This document shows positions 8,634-18,849 of a stretch of 64,000 bases of DNA, in pieces. The translations under genes and the position numbers were made by a program. The notes beneath the pieces were generated by a model. That model worked only from the letters and a program-made list of their open reading frames with translations. It ran no database searches and was not told the origin of the DNA. Position 1 is the first letter of the stretch, and every line of letters begins with the position of its first letter. This DNA comes from Nocardia salmonicida NBRC 13393 (GTDB lineage: Bacteria; Actinomycetota; Actinomycetes; Mycobacteriales; Mycobacteriaceae): the NCBI RefSeq assembly GCF_001613085.1, contig NZ_BDBR01000005.1:248001-312000 (forward strand). Reading direction: 5' to 3'.

Positions 8634-8639
8634 TAGACT
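8634..8639 (+). promoter_or_regulatory. leaderless -10 box for the microprotein
   Basis: TAGACT is followed by 6 nt and the GTG at 8646. It lies just downstream of the sseC terminator and so gives the next two genes their own transcript. Confidence 0.6.
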
Positions 8640-8645
8640 CCGATT

Positions 8646-8741
8646 GTGGTCATCTTCTTCGAGGTACTCCTTGTTGCCGTGTCGATTCTCATCGGCTGGT
8701 TCGGCCTTTACGTCCTCTACCGCCTCTTCACCGAGTCATGA
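8646..8741 (+). CDS. 31-residue single-pass membrane microprotein
   Basis: The ORF starts at a leaderless GTG and encodes [14 protein letters not shown], then [13 protein letters not shown] and FTES. This is one hydrophobic helix covering nearly the whole protein, with a short charged C-terminus. Its TGA overlaps the ATG of the nitrobindin-like gene (ATGA), so the two are translationally coupled. No family can be named from sequence alone. The promoter, coding content and exact coupling make it a likely real gene. A role as a membrane partner or a translational coupler for the next protein is only an inference. Confidence 0.7.
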   Translation: MVIFFEVLLVAVSILIGWFGLYVLYRLFTES

Positions 8742-9430
8742 GCGGGCTCGCTGGCGAAGGTAACGAACCGGCCGAGCGAGCGAGCAACGAGCAAGGCGCT
8801 CCGGCCGAGCGTCGTAGTGGCGACGAGGCAGTGAATGTCGCGGCTGAACGGGCCAAAGAGACCGGCGCCCGAAACATTTCGGTGCTGCCTGGTCTTCCGC
8901 TGCCCGAGGACACGGCCAATCTGCGCCTCGGCCCCGATCTGAACCACGCCATGCTCGCCCTGTTGCCGCTGGTCGGCGTGTGGCGCGGCGAGGGCGAAGG
9001 CAACCACCCCGCCGAGGGCGACTACCGATTCGGCCAGCAGATCATCGTCTCCCACGACGGCGGCGACTACCTCGCCTGGGAATCGCAGACCTGGAAACTC
9101 GACGCCGAGGGCGAATACACCGGTCCCGACCTGCGCGAGAGCGGCTACTGGCGGGTCGGCGGCGAGGGCGCAGACGAAATGCTCGAACTCCTGCTCACCC
9201 ACAGCAACGGCGTCATCGAGCTGTACTACGGCCAGGCCCGCAACCATGCCTCCTGGGAGCTCGCGACCGACGTCTCCATCCGCAGCACCTCCGGCGTGGT
9301 GGTGGGCGGCGCGAAGCGCCTCTACGGCATCGTCGAGAACGGCGACCTCGCCTACGTGGAAGAACGCGTAGACCCCGACGGCGCTCTCGTCCCCCGCCTG
9401 TCGGCACGGCTGGTCCGCTACATCGGCTGA
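8738..9430 (+). CDS. ferric nitrobindin-like (FABP-like) protein
   Basis: This 230-residue protein has a ten-stranded beta-barrel domain (about residues 70-230) of the nitrobindin/FABP-like family, recognised by GVWRGEGEG near residue 78. An unusual polar N-terminal extension of about 65 residues precedes it. True nitrobindins bind haem through a C-terminal His. Here the corresponding segment reads [13 protein letters not shown] with no His, as in the mycobacterial Rv0813c branch called ferric nitrobindin-like. Haem binding is therefore doubtful and a small hydrophobic ligand is possible. It is coupled to the upstream microprotein by ATGA. Confidence 0.85.
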   Translation: MSGLAGEGNEPAERASNEQGAPAERRSGDEAVNVAAERAKETGARNISVLPGLPLPEDTANLRLGPDLNHAMLALLPLVGVWRGEGEGNHPAEGDYRFGQQIIVSHDGGDYLAWESQTWKLDAEGEYTGPDLRESGYWRVGGEGADEMLELLLTHSNGVIELYYGQARNHASWELATDVSIRSTSGVVVGGAKRLYGIVENGDLAYVEERVDPDGALVPRLSARLVRYIG

Positions 9431-9441
9431 GATTCTTCGCG

Positions 9442-9479
9442 AACGGCCCGTCCAGATCTTTCCGGGCGGGCCGTTTTCG
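9442..9479 (+). terminator. intrinsic terminator after nitrobindin-like gene
   Basis: A 12-bp GC-rich stem (9442-9453 with 9464-9475, one G-T pair) is followed by a TTTT-containing tract, 11 nt after the stop codon. Confidence 0.85.
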
Positions 9480-9492
9480 TCCTGACATGGAG

Positions 9493-9607
9493 CGACCCCC
9501 GAGCCGTTCCGCCACGTTCTCTGAACGCGATGGTCCCGGTTGGATCGTCCGGGGGCTCGGGGGTCGGGTGACTGCCTGGGATTCGCTCAGCGCACCGCTG
9601 GGGAATC
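9493..9607. other. structured intergenic segment between convergent genes
   Basis: The 329-nt gap 9431-9759 holds no convincing gene. After the terminator there is a perfect 13-bp inverted repeat (9493-9505 with 9554-9566), a small GTTC/GAAC hairpin inside it (9516-9526), and a separate 12-bp hairpin with a triloop and one bulge (9580-9607). From about 9640 to 9750 the sequence becomes more AT-rich with nothing recognised. The elements could terminate cydC transcripts from the other strand or belong to an unannotated RNA. No known family was recognised. Confidence 0.4.
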
Positions 9608-9759
9608 TCCCGCAGTGGAGCTGCTAGCGGGCAGCCACCTCACGCATCCGATGAACATACATTCTTCAGACCACCTCCTCTCTTGTGTACTGATGAATCT
9701 AGCCGCGCTCGGCGCGGTCGGCAATGGAATTAATTGTGATGCTGACCTGGGTGTATGCG

Positions 9760-11489
9760 TCAGGTTGCCGAGGATGTCGCGGCATGGGGATGTTCGATGT
9801 GGCAGGTGCCGGTCGCATCGACGGTGACGACGGTGTCGGCTCCGTGCCCGCGCGGGAGTTGGTGGGTGACAACGACAACGGTGCGATCGGGACCGACGAG
9901 ACCGCTGTCCACATCAAGGAGCTCGCGCAGGAGTTGATCGCCTTCGGCGGCGGCCAGGTGTTCGGTCGGCTCGTCGAGGAGCAGCGTGTGCGCGGGGGCG
10001 ACGAGGGCGCGGGCCAGCAGGATGCGGCGCCGTTGTCCACCGGATACGGCGGCCGCACCCGCGGTGAGCGAGGTGTGCAGACCGTCCGGCAGCGAATCCA
10101 GCCAGGGGCCGAGACCGACTGTGCGCATCGCGCTTTCGGCCTCGTCGAGGGTGAGGTCACCGCGCGCCACTCGCAGATTCTCCAGAATCGAGGTGCCGAA
10201 CAGGTGCGCGTCCTCCGCGAAGAACGTGACCCCGTCCCGAGGCGTATCGAACAGGCCGGCCCACGCCATCAGCAGCGTCGTCTTGCCCGCCCCACTCGGT
10301 CCGACAACGACCACCCGCGACCCCGTCGGCATCGGGATCCGCCTGGCCGTGGCCACCGGTCCCTGGTCAGCGACCACCGACCGGGCGCGTTCTCGAATCC
10401 CCACAACTCCCCGGTCGACGTCAACCGGAGCAGCCTCGACCGCTGCCCACTCGCGGCGCTCGCTCTCGGCGCCGACAGTGCCGCGGGTTCCTACCGAGAT
10501 GCCGCGGAGGCGATGCAGGGCCGCACGGGAAGTGGTGAGTGTGGTCGCGGCGGCGGGAAGCGCGCCCACGGCTTCGAAGGCCGACAGCGGGACCAGCACC
10601 AGGATCGTCAAAGCCATCGGGGTCATGCCGCCAGGGAGCCCGCCGGTCGGCCCGTAGGCGGCGATGCCGACCAGCAGCGCACCGAACGCGCTGACCCCGA
10701 TCGACAGCGGAGTGGCCGCGGCCGCCCACGCACTCCGCGAGGCAGCCGAATCCTCCGCGATCACCGCACGCCGAGAAGCCTTGTCCGCCACCGCGAGGGC
10801 CGCATCCAGCCGCCCCGCGACACGGAGCTCGGCAGCATGATCGAGCACCGTGAGCCCCTCGGCGGTGAACTCTGCCCGATCGACCCGCACCGCCCGCTCG
10901 GCCTCTCGCGCGGCCACCGCCGACATCCACGGCGCGAGAATCCCCGAAACCCCCAGCGCGACAGCAAGGATCACCGCCGCCAACGGCGAGATCGTCGCGA
11001 TCAGCCCCACGGCGGCCAGCGACAACACCACGGCGACGGCCACCGGCACCAGCACCCGAACAACCACCGCCCCGAGATCGTCGATATCAGCACCGATCCG
11101 GACGAGCACATCCCCGCGCCGCACCACACGACCCGAGCCCGATGGCAGGTCAGCGCGGCTCCGGTCTCGCCACCACCAGACATCCGACTGCGCCAACGTG
11201 CGATACACCGAGGTCCGGGCCGTTGTCATCGCCCGCAGCGCCACATCGTGGGTGGCCAGACGCTCCAGATACCGGCACACACCTCGCGAGATACCGAGCG
11301 CCCGCACCGCGACCACCGCGACGCTCAGATCCAGCACCGGCGGCATCTGCCAGGCCCGCGCGATCAACCACGCGGCGAGCGCGGCCAACCCGAGCCCACT
11401 GCCCAACGCCGCCACGCCCCAGGCGATCGCCACCGCGACCCGCGCGGGCGGCAACGCCAGCAGCCGCCACATCTCCCGCAGATCGCCGA

Positions 11490-11493
<4 letters not shown>
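9760..11493 (-). CDS. cydC: thiol reductant ABC exporter subunit CydC
   Basis: This 577-residue protein fuses an N-terminal six-helix transmembrane domain to a C-terminal ATPase. The Walker A reads GPSGAGKTTLL, the signature VSGGQRRRILLARAL and the Walker B TLLLDEPTEHL. With CydD it forms the heterodimeric exporter that moves cysteine or glutathione-type reductants (in this lineage possibly other thiols) outward and is needed to assemble cytochrome bd. The start overlaps the cydD stop by ATGA. It is the last gene of cydABDC. Polar linkers rich in Ala/Arg lie between the membrane and ATPase domains. Confidence 0.92.
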
Positions 11494-13406
<1,913 letters not shown>

Positions 13407-13409
13407 CGG

Positions 13410-14438
13410 TCAGCCCTTACCGCTGCGCGGCAAACCCACCGGCGGCGGAATCTGTTCGACCCGAATCCGCTGCCGGAACACCCAATAGGTCCATCCCTGA
13501 TAAATCAGCACCACCGGCGTCGCGATCACCGCCGCCCAGCTCATCACCTTCAACGTATACGGCGTCGACGACGCGTTGTAGATGGTGAGGTCGTAGAGCG
13601 GGCTGATGGTCGAGGGCAGCACATTCGGAAACATCGACCCGACGATCAACACCGTCACCGAGACAACGGTAAGTGTCGTGCCGACAAAGGCCCATCCATC
13701 ACGCCCCGCGATATTCGTCATCGCGGCGAGCACGAGTCCGAGCACAGCAGTCACCAGAACGATCCAGGTCCACCCGGCGCCATAGGCGAGCTGAGTCCAC
13801 AATCCGAATCCGCCGACCACCACCACGGTGGGAATCAGCAGCGACTTGGCAATCCGCACAGCGTCGGTCCGAACCTCACCGGCGGTCTTGAGCATCAGGA
13901 ACACCGCACCGTGCAGCGCGAACAGCACAGCGGTAGCCAACCCACCGAGCAACGCGTACGGGCTGAGCAGATCCCCCACCGATCCGACCATCTGCTTCTC
14001 CGCGTTCAACGGCACGCCACGCACCATATTCGCGAACACCCAGCCCCAGGCCAGCGCCGGAATCCACGACCCGATACCGATCCCGATATCGCACCAGGCC
14101 CGCCATCGCGGATCATTGATCTTGCCCCGGTATTCGATCGCGCACACCCGCAGGATCAACGCGACCAGCAGGAGCAGCAGCGCCAGATAGAACCCCGAGA
14201 ACATGCTGGCGTACCACTCGGGAAACGCCGCGAACAGCGCACCGGCCGCGGTGATCAGCCACACCTCGTTGCCGTCCCAGACCGGCCCGATCGTATTGAG
14301 CACCACGCGCCTGCGCGTATCGGACCCCTTACCGAGAATCGGCATCAGCATGCCCACCCCGAAGTCGAATCCCTCCAGCACGAAGTAGCCGGTGAACAGC
14401 ACGCCGATCAAGAGGAACCAGAACTGTTGCAGACCCAT
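13410..14438 (-). CDS. cydB: cytochrome bd ubiquinol/menaquinol oxidase subunit II
   Basis: CydB, 342 residues, with about eight or nine hydrophobic helices, is the second core subunit of the cytochrome bd oxidase. The N-terminus LLIGVLFTGYFVLEGFDFG is typical of the family. It starts 9 nt after the cydA stop with AGGAG upstream. Together with CydA it oxidises quinol and reduces oxygen with high affinity. Confidence 0.95.
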   Translation of the reverse strand: MGLQQFWFLLIGVLFTGYFVLEGFDFGVGMLMPILGKGSDTRRRVVLNTIGPVWDGNEVWLITAAGALFAAFPEWYASMFSGFYLALLLLLVALILRVCAIEYRGKINDPRWRAWCDIGIGIGSWIPALAWGWVFANMVRGVPLNAEKQMVGSVGDLLSPYALLGGLATAVLFALHGAVFLMLKTAGEVRTDAVRIAKSLLIPTVVVVGGFGLWTQLAYGAGWTWIVLVTAVLGLVLAAMTNIAGRDGWAFVGTTLTVVSVTVLIVGSMFPNVLPSTISPLYDLTIYNASSTPYTLKVMSWAAVIATPVVLIYQGWTYWVFRQRIRVEQIPPPVGLPRSGKG

Positions 14439-14447
14439 CGTCGGCTC

Positions 14448-15902
14448 CTAGTACGCGAAGGAAAGTTGGGGAGTATCCGAGTCGGTCGAATTCTCGGCGT
14501 GCGTCTGCGTGTCCGGCCCCGCCACGACATACCGGCGCATCAGGTAGAACCACACCAGCGCGAGCGCGCCGTAGAGCAACGTGAACACCACCAGCGAGAA
14601 CAGCACGGTCGTGGCATCGTGTTCGGAGACCGCCTGCTGCACCGTCATTCGAATGTTCGGGTCGCCGGTCGGATTGGGCGCCACCGCCCACGGCTGACGC
14701 CCCATCTCGGTGAAGACCCACCCGGCGGCATTGGCCAGGAACGGCGTGGGGATCGCGAGCAGGCTCAGCCAGGAGAACCAGCGCTGATTCGGCACCCGGC
14801 CACCGCGCGTCACCCAGAACCCGGCCAACAGCAGCAGCACCGACCCACCTGCCAGCCCGATCATGGCGCGGAAGGACCAGTAGGTGACGAACAGGTTGGG
14901 CCGGTAGTCGCCGGGCCCGTAGGCGACGTTGTAGGTCTTCTGTAGATCGACCACACCGTCGAGCGTCACCCCACTGAACTCGCCCTTGGCGAGGTAGGGC
15001 AGCACGTAGGGCACCTCGAGCACGTGGATCACGCTGTCGCAATTGTTGTGTGTGCCCACGGTGAGAACGGAGAAGTCGGGATCGGTCGCCGTGTGGCACA
15101 ACGATTCCGCCGATGCCATCTTCATCGGCTGCTGCTCGAACATCAGCTTGCCCTGAATATCACCGGTGAAGATCAAGGCGACGCCGGAGAGCGCGACCAC
15201 CACGAGGGCGAAACGCCCCACCGGCCGCCACATTGTTTGCGCCTCTTCGAGTTTCGCCGGATCGGCACTGCGCGCGTTTCGCACCATCCACCAACCCGCG
15301 ATGCCCGCCACGAAAGTACCCGCGGTGAGAAAGGCGCCCGCCACCACATGGGGAAACGCGGCCAGAGCCGTGTTGTTGGTCAACAGCGCCCAAATGCTTT
15401 CCAGCTCAGCGCGTCCGGTCTCCGGGTTGTACCGAGCGCCCACCGGATGCTGCATGAACGAATTGGCCGCGATGATGAAGAAGGCCGACGCGTTCACCCC
15501 GATGGCAACGATCCAGATCGTCGCCAGATGCACCAGTCGAGGCAGCCGGGTCCAGCCGAAGATCCACAACCCGATGAATGTCGACTCCATGAAGAAGGCG
15601 ATCAGCGCTTCCAACGCCAGTGGCGCACCGAAGACGTCGCCGATGAAGCGGGAGTATTCGCTCCAGTTCATCCCGAACTGGAATTCCTGCACGATGCCCG
15701 TCGCGACCCCGAGGGCGAAGTTGATCAGGAACAGCTTGCCGAAGAATTTGGTGAGCCGGTACCAGCGCTCGTTGCCCGTGACCACCCAGGCGGTCTGCAT
15801 CATCGCGATCAGCGGAGCGAGTCCGATGGTCAGCGGGACGAACAGAAAGTGGTAGACGGTCGTGATCCCGAACTGCCACCGGGAGACATCAAGGGTGTCC
15901 AT
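14448..15902 (-). CDS. cydA: cytochrome bd oxidase subunit I
   Basis: CydA, 484 residues, is the haem-bearing subunit. The haem ligand region (WQFGITTVYHFLFVPLT, with His near residue 18) and the GRQPW motif near residue 400 are present. The periplasmic Q-loop is of the short type usual outside Proteobacteria. The ATG has GGAGG at good spacing. It is first in cydABDC, preceded by a perfect 10-bp inverted repeat that may be an operator. This terminal oxidase supports respiration at low oxygen and under inhibition of the bcc-aa3 branch. Confidence 0.95.
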   Translation of the reverse strand: MDTLDVSRWQFGITTVYHFLFVPLTIGLAPLIAMMQTAWVVTGNERWYRLTKFFGKLFLINFALGVATGIVQEFQFGMNWSEYSRFIGDVFGAPLALEALIAFFMESTFIGLWIFGWTRLPRLVHLATIWIVAIGVNASAFFIIAANSFMQHPVGARYNPETGRAELESIWALLTNNTALAAFPHVVAGAFLTAGTFVAGIAGWWMVRNARSADPAKLEEAQTMWRPVGRFALVVVALSGVALIFTGDIQGKLMFEQQPMKMASAESLCHTATDPDFSVLTVGTHNNCDSVIHVLEVPYVLPYLAKGEFSGVTLDGVVDLQKTYNVAYGPGDYRPNLFVTYWSFRAMIGLAGGSVLLLLAGFWVTRGGRVPNQRWFSWLSLLAIPTPFLANAAGWVFTEMGRQPWAVAPNPTGDPNIRMTVQQAVSEHDATTVLFSLVVFTLLYGALALVWFYLMRRYVVAGPDTQTHAENSTDSDTPQLSFAY

Positions 15903-15914
15903 CCGACCTCCACC

Positions 15915-15942
15915 GATCTACTACGACAACTTGTAGTAGATC
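15915..15942 (-). promoter_or_regulatory. perfect palindrome upstream of cydA (operator or 5'UTR hairpin)
   Basis: GATCTACTAC and GTAGTAGATC form a perfect 10-bp inverted repeat around 8 nt, lying 12-40 nt before the cydA ATG and just upstream of its Shine-Dalgarno. The TACTAC/GTAGTA half-sites resemble operators of BlaI/CopY-type repressors reported in actinobacteria. As RNA it would be a stem next to the ribosome-binding site. No BlaI-family gene is in the window. Confidence 0.55.
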
Positions 15943-16006
15943 GTACGCCGGGATTCACCTCGTTCGAGCGTGACAACCGCCACGGCACGCGGAAACCGTT
16001 CCCGCA

Positions 16007-16028
16007 GGGGCACGCCCACCCGTGCCCC
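16007..16028 (-). terminator. GC-rich hairpin after pabC
   Basis: GGGGCACG and CGTGCCCC form a perfect 8-bp stem with a 6-nt loop, 9 nt after the pabC stop in its direction of transcription. There is no T-run. It would insulate the cyd promoter from pabC readthrough. Confidence 0.45.
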
Positions 16029-16037
16029 ACACAGGGA

Positions 16038-16943
16038 TCACCAGTCCCCGATGGTCCCCGGCCGTTCGATGCCGAGATCGACCATGTCGATGATCTCCTG
16101 GGCATTGTCGGGCGCCGACATGCGTACGCCGTCGAGCTGGTTCACTCGCGCGGCGAGGGTGATACTCGACAGCAGCCAGATGCTGTCACAGTCGAAGAGG
16201 TCCGCGGTGAACAGCGTCTGGTACTTGCACTCCCAGCCGGCCTTCTCCGCCACGTTGAACAGCGCACGCTGGGTGACGCCGGGCAGCACGCCGCTCTTGG
16301 CGGGCACGGTGATCAGTTGCTTGCCGCGGGCGATCACCACCGACGAGCGCGGCCCCTCGAGGACCTTGTGTTCGGTGCTATGGAAGATCACGTCCTCGGC
16401 GCCCATGCGCCGCGCGAACCGCAGCGCGGCCATATTGGTCGCGTACGACAGCGTCTTCGCGCCGAGCAGCTGCCACGGCGCCGCCTGCGCGAGGTCGACC
16501 GAGATGCCGCGCGCCAGCGACATCACCTTCACGCCCTCGGCGCGCGCCGTCTCGACCCGCGCGGGCACCGGGGAGACGAGCACATACGCGGTGGGCTGCG
16601 GGTCCTCCGGCGCCAGTTCCGAGCGCGGTGCGTCGAATTCCGAGTCGCGACCGCGCGTGTAGATCAGCCGCAACATTCCTTCCTCTTCCGATCCCCATTC
16701 CTTCACAGCCAGCTCTACCGCGGTGCGCCATCTCGACAGTCCCGGCTCCGGTAGTTCCAGTGCCTGCGCTGAACGACGCAGCCGCGCCAGGTGGAATTCC
16801 AGCGCGGTGGCCGTGCCGCCGCGCACCAAAATCGTTTCGAATACTCCATCGCCGCGAAGTGCGCCGATGTCGTCGGCATAAAGCGACGGCACGTTCGCGT
16901 CAGCGACCGTCCCGTCGAGTGTCACAAGAACCCGTTCTCCCAT
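16038..16943 (-). CDS. pabC: aminodeoxychorismate lyase (class IV PLP enzyme)
   Basis: This 301-residue fold-type IV PLP enzyme has its predicted Schiff-base Lys163 in LLGAKTLSYATNM. The conserved GDGVFETILV near residue 32 and the phosphate-contact region SSVVI/SGVLPG are present. The likely reaction is 4-amino-4-deoxychorismate to p-aminobenzoate plus pyruvate for folate synthesis. The gene position equals mycobacterial Rv0812. A branched-chain or D-amino acid aminotransferase role is the alternative in this family. The ATG is 6 nt after a TACGCT -10 box (minus strand 16950-16955), so translation is probably leaderless. It is divergent from ygfZ, also a folate-linked gene. Confidence 0.85.
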   Translation of the reverse strand: MGERVLVTLDGTVADANVPSLYADDIGALRGDGVFETILVRGGTATALEFHLARLRRSAQALELPEPGLSRWRTAVELAVKEWGSEEEGMLRLIYTRGRDSEFDAPRSELAPEDPQPTAYVLVSPVPARVETARAEGVKVMSLARGISVDLAQAAPWQLLGAKTLSYATNMAALRFARRMGAEDVIFHSTEHKVLEGPRSSVVIARGKQLITVPAKSGVLPGVTQRALFNVAEKAGWECKYQTLFTADLFDCDSIWLLSSITLAARVNQLDGVRMSAPDNAQEIIDMVDLGIERPGTIGDW

Positions 16944-17052
16944 GCGCCGAGCGTAGGCGTTATCGCTCTGTTATGCCTATGGCTGCATCGAATCGAGCTC
17001 GCGACGCGCGTCGCGTTGAAGCCCACGTGCGGCGCGTGTCGGCAGACGCGCC

Positions 17053-17058
17053 TACAGT
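17053..17058 (+). promoter_or_regulatory. leaderless -10 box deciding the ygfZ start
   Basis: TACAGT is followed by 7 nt and the GTG at 17066. Another in-frame GTG at 17057 overlaps the -10 itself and so cannot be the start of this transcript. Confidence 0.55.
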
Positions 17059-17065
17059 GGGTGTC

Positions 17066-18169
17066 GTGTCACAGGTCGTCGTCCCCAGTCCTGTTCTCCA
17101 TACGCCGGGTGCCGTCGCGGGTGCTCCCGACACTCCGGACGCCGCGGTCGCCTGGCATTACGGTGACCCGTTCGGTGAGCAGAAGGCTGCCGCGCAGCAG
17201 GTCGCGGTCGTGGACCGCTCCCACCGCAGCCTCGCCAAGATCACCGGCGCCGAGCGCCTGAGCTGGCTGCACACCATCACCAGTCAACACATCGCCGCGC
17301 TGCCCGACGCGCACAGCGCCGAGACTCTCGACCTCGATCTCAACGGCCGGGTCCTCAATCACTTCGTCGTCACCGACCTCGACGGCACCCTGTGGCTCGA
17401 TACCGAGGCCGACCGCGGCGCCGAGCTGCTGGCGTTCCTGAAGAAGATGGTCTTCTGGGCCGACGCCAAGCCGGAGGACGCGCCCGATTACGCCGTGCTG
17501 AGCCTGCTGGGCCCGCGAGTGGACACGCTGCTCGACGCGCTCGGCATCGCGCAGCTGCCGGACATCTACGTGGCCGCGGCTCTTCCCGGTGGTGGATTCC
17601 TGCGACGGATGCCGGACTCCTTCGATCTGATCGTGCCCCGTGCCGAGCTCTCGGCGTGGTGGACCAGGCTCACCGAGGCGGGAGCCACTCCGGCGGGCAT
17701 GTGGGCCTACGAGGCGCTGCGCGTGGCCGCGCTGAGGCCGCGCATCGGCGTCGACACCGACGAACGCACCATCCCGCACGAGGCCCGCTGGATCGGCGGC
17801 ATCGACGAGCACGGGGCCGTCCACCTCAACAAGGGGTGCTACCGCGGCCAGGAAACCGTGGCCAGGGTCCACAACCTCGGCAAGCCCCCGCGCAGTCTCG
17901 TGCTGCTGCACCTCGACGGTTCGGCCGACGAGCGCCCGGCGACCGGTGACGACGTAACAGCGGCCGGCCGCACCGTCGGCCGCCTCGGTACCGTCGTCGA
18001 CCACTACGAGCTCGGCCCGATCGCCCTGGCTCTGATCAAGCGTTCGGTCCCCGCGGGCACCGAACTGGTGGTCGGCAACATGGCCGCGGCCATCGACCCC
18101 GACTCGATCCCCGCCGACGACACCGAGCAGGCAGGGCGCGCCGCCGTCAACCGGTTGCGCGGGCGATGA
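17066..18169 (+). CDS. ygfZ: folate-binding YgfZ/GcvT-like protein
   Basis: This protein of 367 residues is related to the glycine cleavage T protein. Its signature is KGCYRGQETVARVHNLGK near residue 260, the YgfZ motif with its essential Cys. YgfZ proteins bind folate and support repair or assembly of iron-sulfur enzymes. The mycobacterial equivalent is Rv0811c. The frame stays open far upstream, but the leaderless -10 box and homologue length place the start at GTG 17066. The stop overlaps the MOSC gene by ATGA. Confidence 0.88.
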   Translation: MSQVVVPSPVLHTPGAVAGAPDTPDAAVAWHYGDPFGEQKAAAQQVAVVDRSHRSLAKITGAERLSWLHTITSQHIAALPDAHSAETLDLDLNGRVLNHFVVTDLDGTLWLDTEADRGAELLAFLKKMVFWADAKPEDAPDYAVLSLLGPRVDTLLDALGIAQLPDIYVAAALPGGGFLRRMPDSFDLIVPRAELSAWWTRLTEAGATPAGMWAYEALRVAALRPRIGVDTDERTIPHEARWIGGIDEHGAVHLNKGCYRGQETVARVHNLGKPPRSLVLLHLDGSADERPATGDDVTAAGRTVGRLGTVVDHYELGPIALALIKRSVPAGTELVVGNMAAAIDPDSIPADDTEQAGRAAVNRLRGR

Positions 18170-18849
18170 ACCGTCCGGTCATGCGCGTCGGCGATACCGG
18201 CCGCGTCGAGGCCGTGTGCGTCGTTCACGCCGAAATCGAGGTACGCACCCGCGTCGGCCGCACGGCCATCGACAAGCGTCCGGTCGACGGTCGGGTAGCC
18301 GTGGCCGCGCTCGGCCTCAACGGTGACCACGTCTGCGACACCGCCCACCACGGCGGCGTCGACCAGGCCGTCTACGCCTACGCCGACGAAGACGCCCGCC
18401 GCTGGGCGAGCGAACTCGATCGCGAACTGCCCGCGGGCTGGTTCGGCGAGAACCTACGCCTGACCGGTCTGCCGGTCAGCGACGCGGTACTCGGCGCGCA
18501 CTGGGCGATCGGCGACACCCTGCTCGAGGTCAGCGCGCCCCGGGTGCCCTGCGCGACCTTCCAGCAGTGGTCGGGCGAGCAGCGGTGGGTGAAACGCTTC
18601 GCCCTGCGATCCGACACCGGCGCCTACTTCCGGGTGCTCACCGAGGGCACGATCGGCTCGGGCGACGAAGTCCGCGTCGTCCACGTTCCCGATCACGGCA
18701 TCACCGTGCGCGACCTGTTCACCGGCGCCGACCCCGCCCGCCTCGAGCGCCTGCGCGCGGAAGAACCGACCATCTCCGCCGATGTGCGCATGCAGATCGA
18801 CCGCCACAGCCGAACCCGCACCGACGTCGCCGTGGAGGCCCGCGCATGA
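18166..18849 (+). CDS. MOSC domain protein (YiiM-like)
   Basis: This 227-residue protein has an N-terminal MOSC beta-barrel (about 12-170) and a C-terminal helical domain. The conserved Cys of MOSC domains is in SAPRVPCATFQQW, and HHGGVDQAVYAY is the usual substrate-side motif. MOSC proteins carry sulfur or handle molybdenum cofactor. YiiM-like members can reduce N-hydroxylated compounds. Tight ATGA overlaps on both sides make it part of a three-gene unit with ygfZ and the asparaginase-like gene. The substrate is not known. Confidence 0.88.
   Translation: MNRPVMRVGDTGRVEAVCVVHAEIEVRTRVGRTAIDKRPVDGRVAVAALGLNGDHVCDTAHHGGVDQAVYAYADEDARRWASELDRELPAGWFGENLRLTGLPVSDAVLGAHWAIGDTLLEVSAPRVPCATFQQWSGEQRWVKRFALRSDTGAYFRVLTEGTIGSGDEVRVVHVPDHGITVRDLFTGADPARLERLRAEEPTISADVRMQIDRHSRTRTDVAVEARA

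Noticed and set aside
9493..9566. Reading the inverted repeat as ends of an insertion sequence
   Set aside because: Only about 48 nt lie between the arms, there is no transposase, and no target-site duplication is visible. A structured RNA or terminator is more likely.
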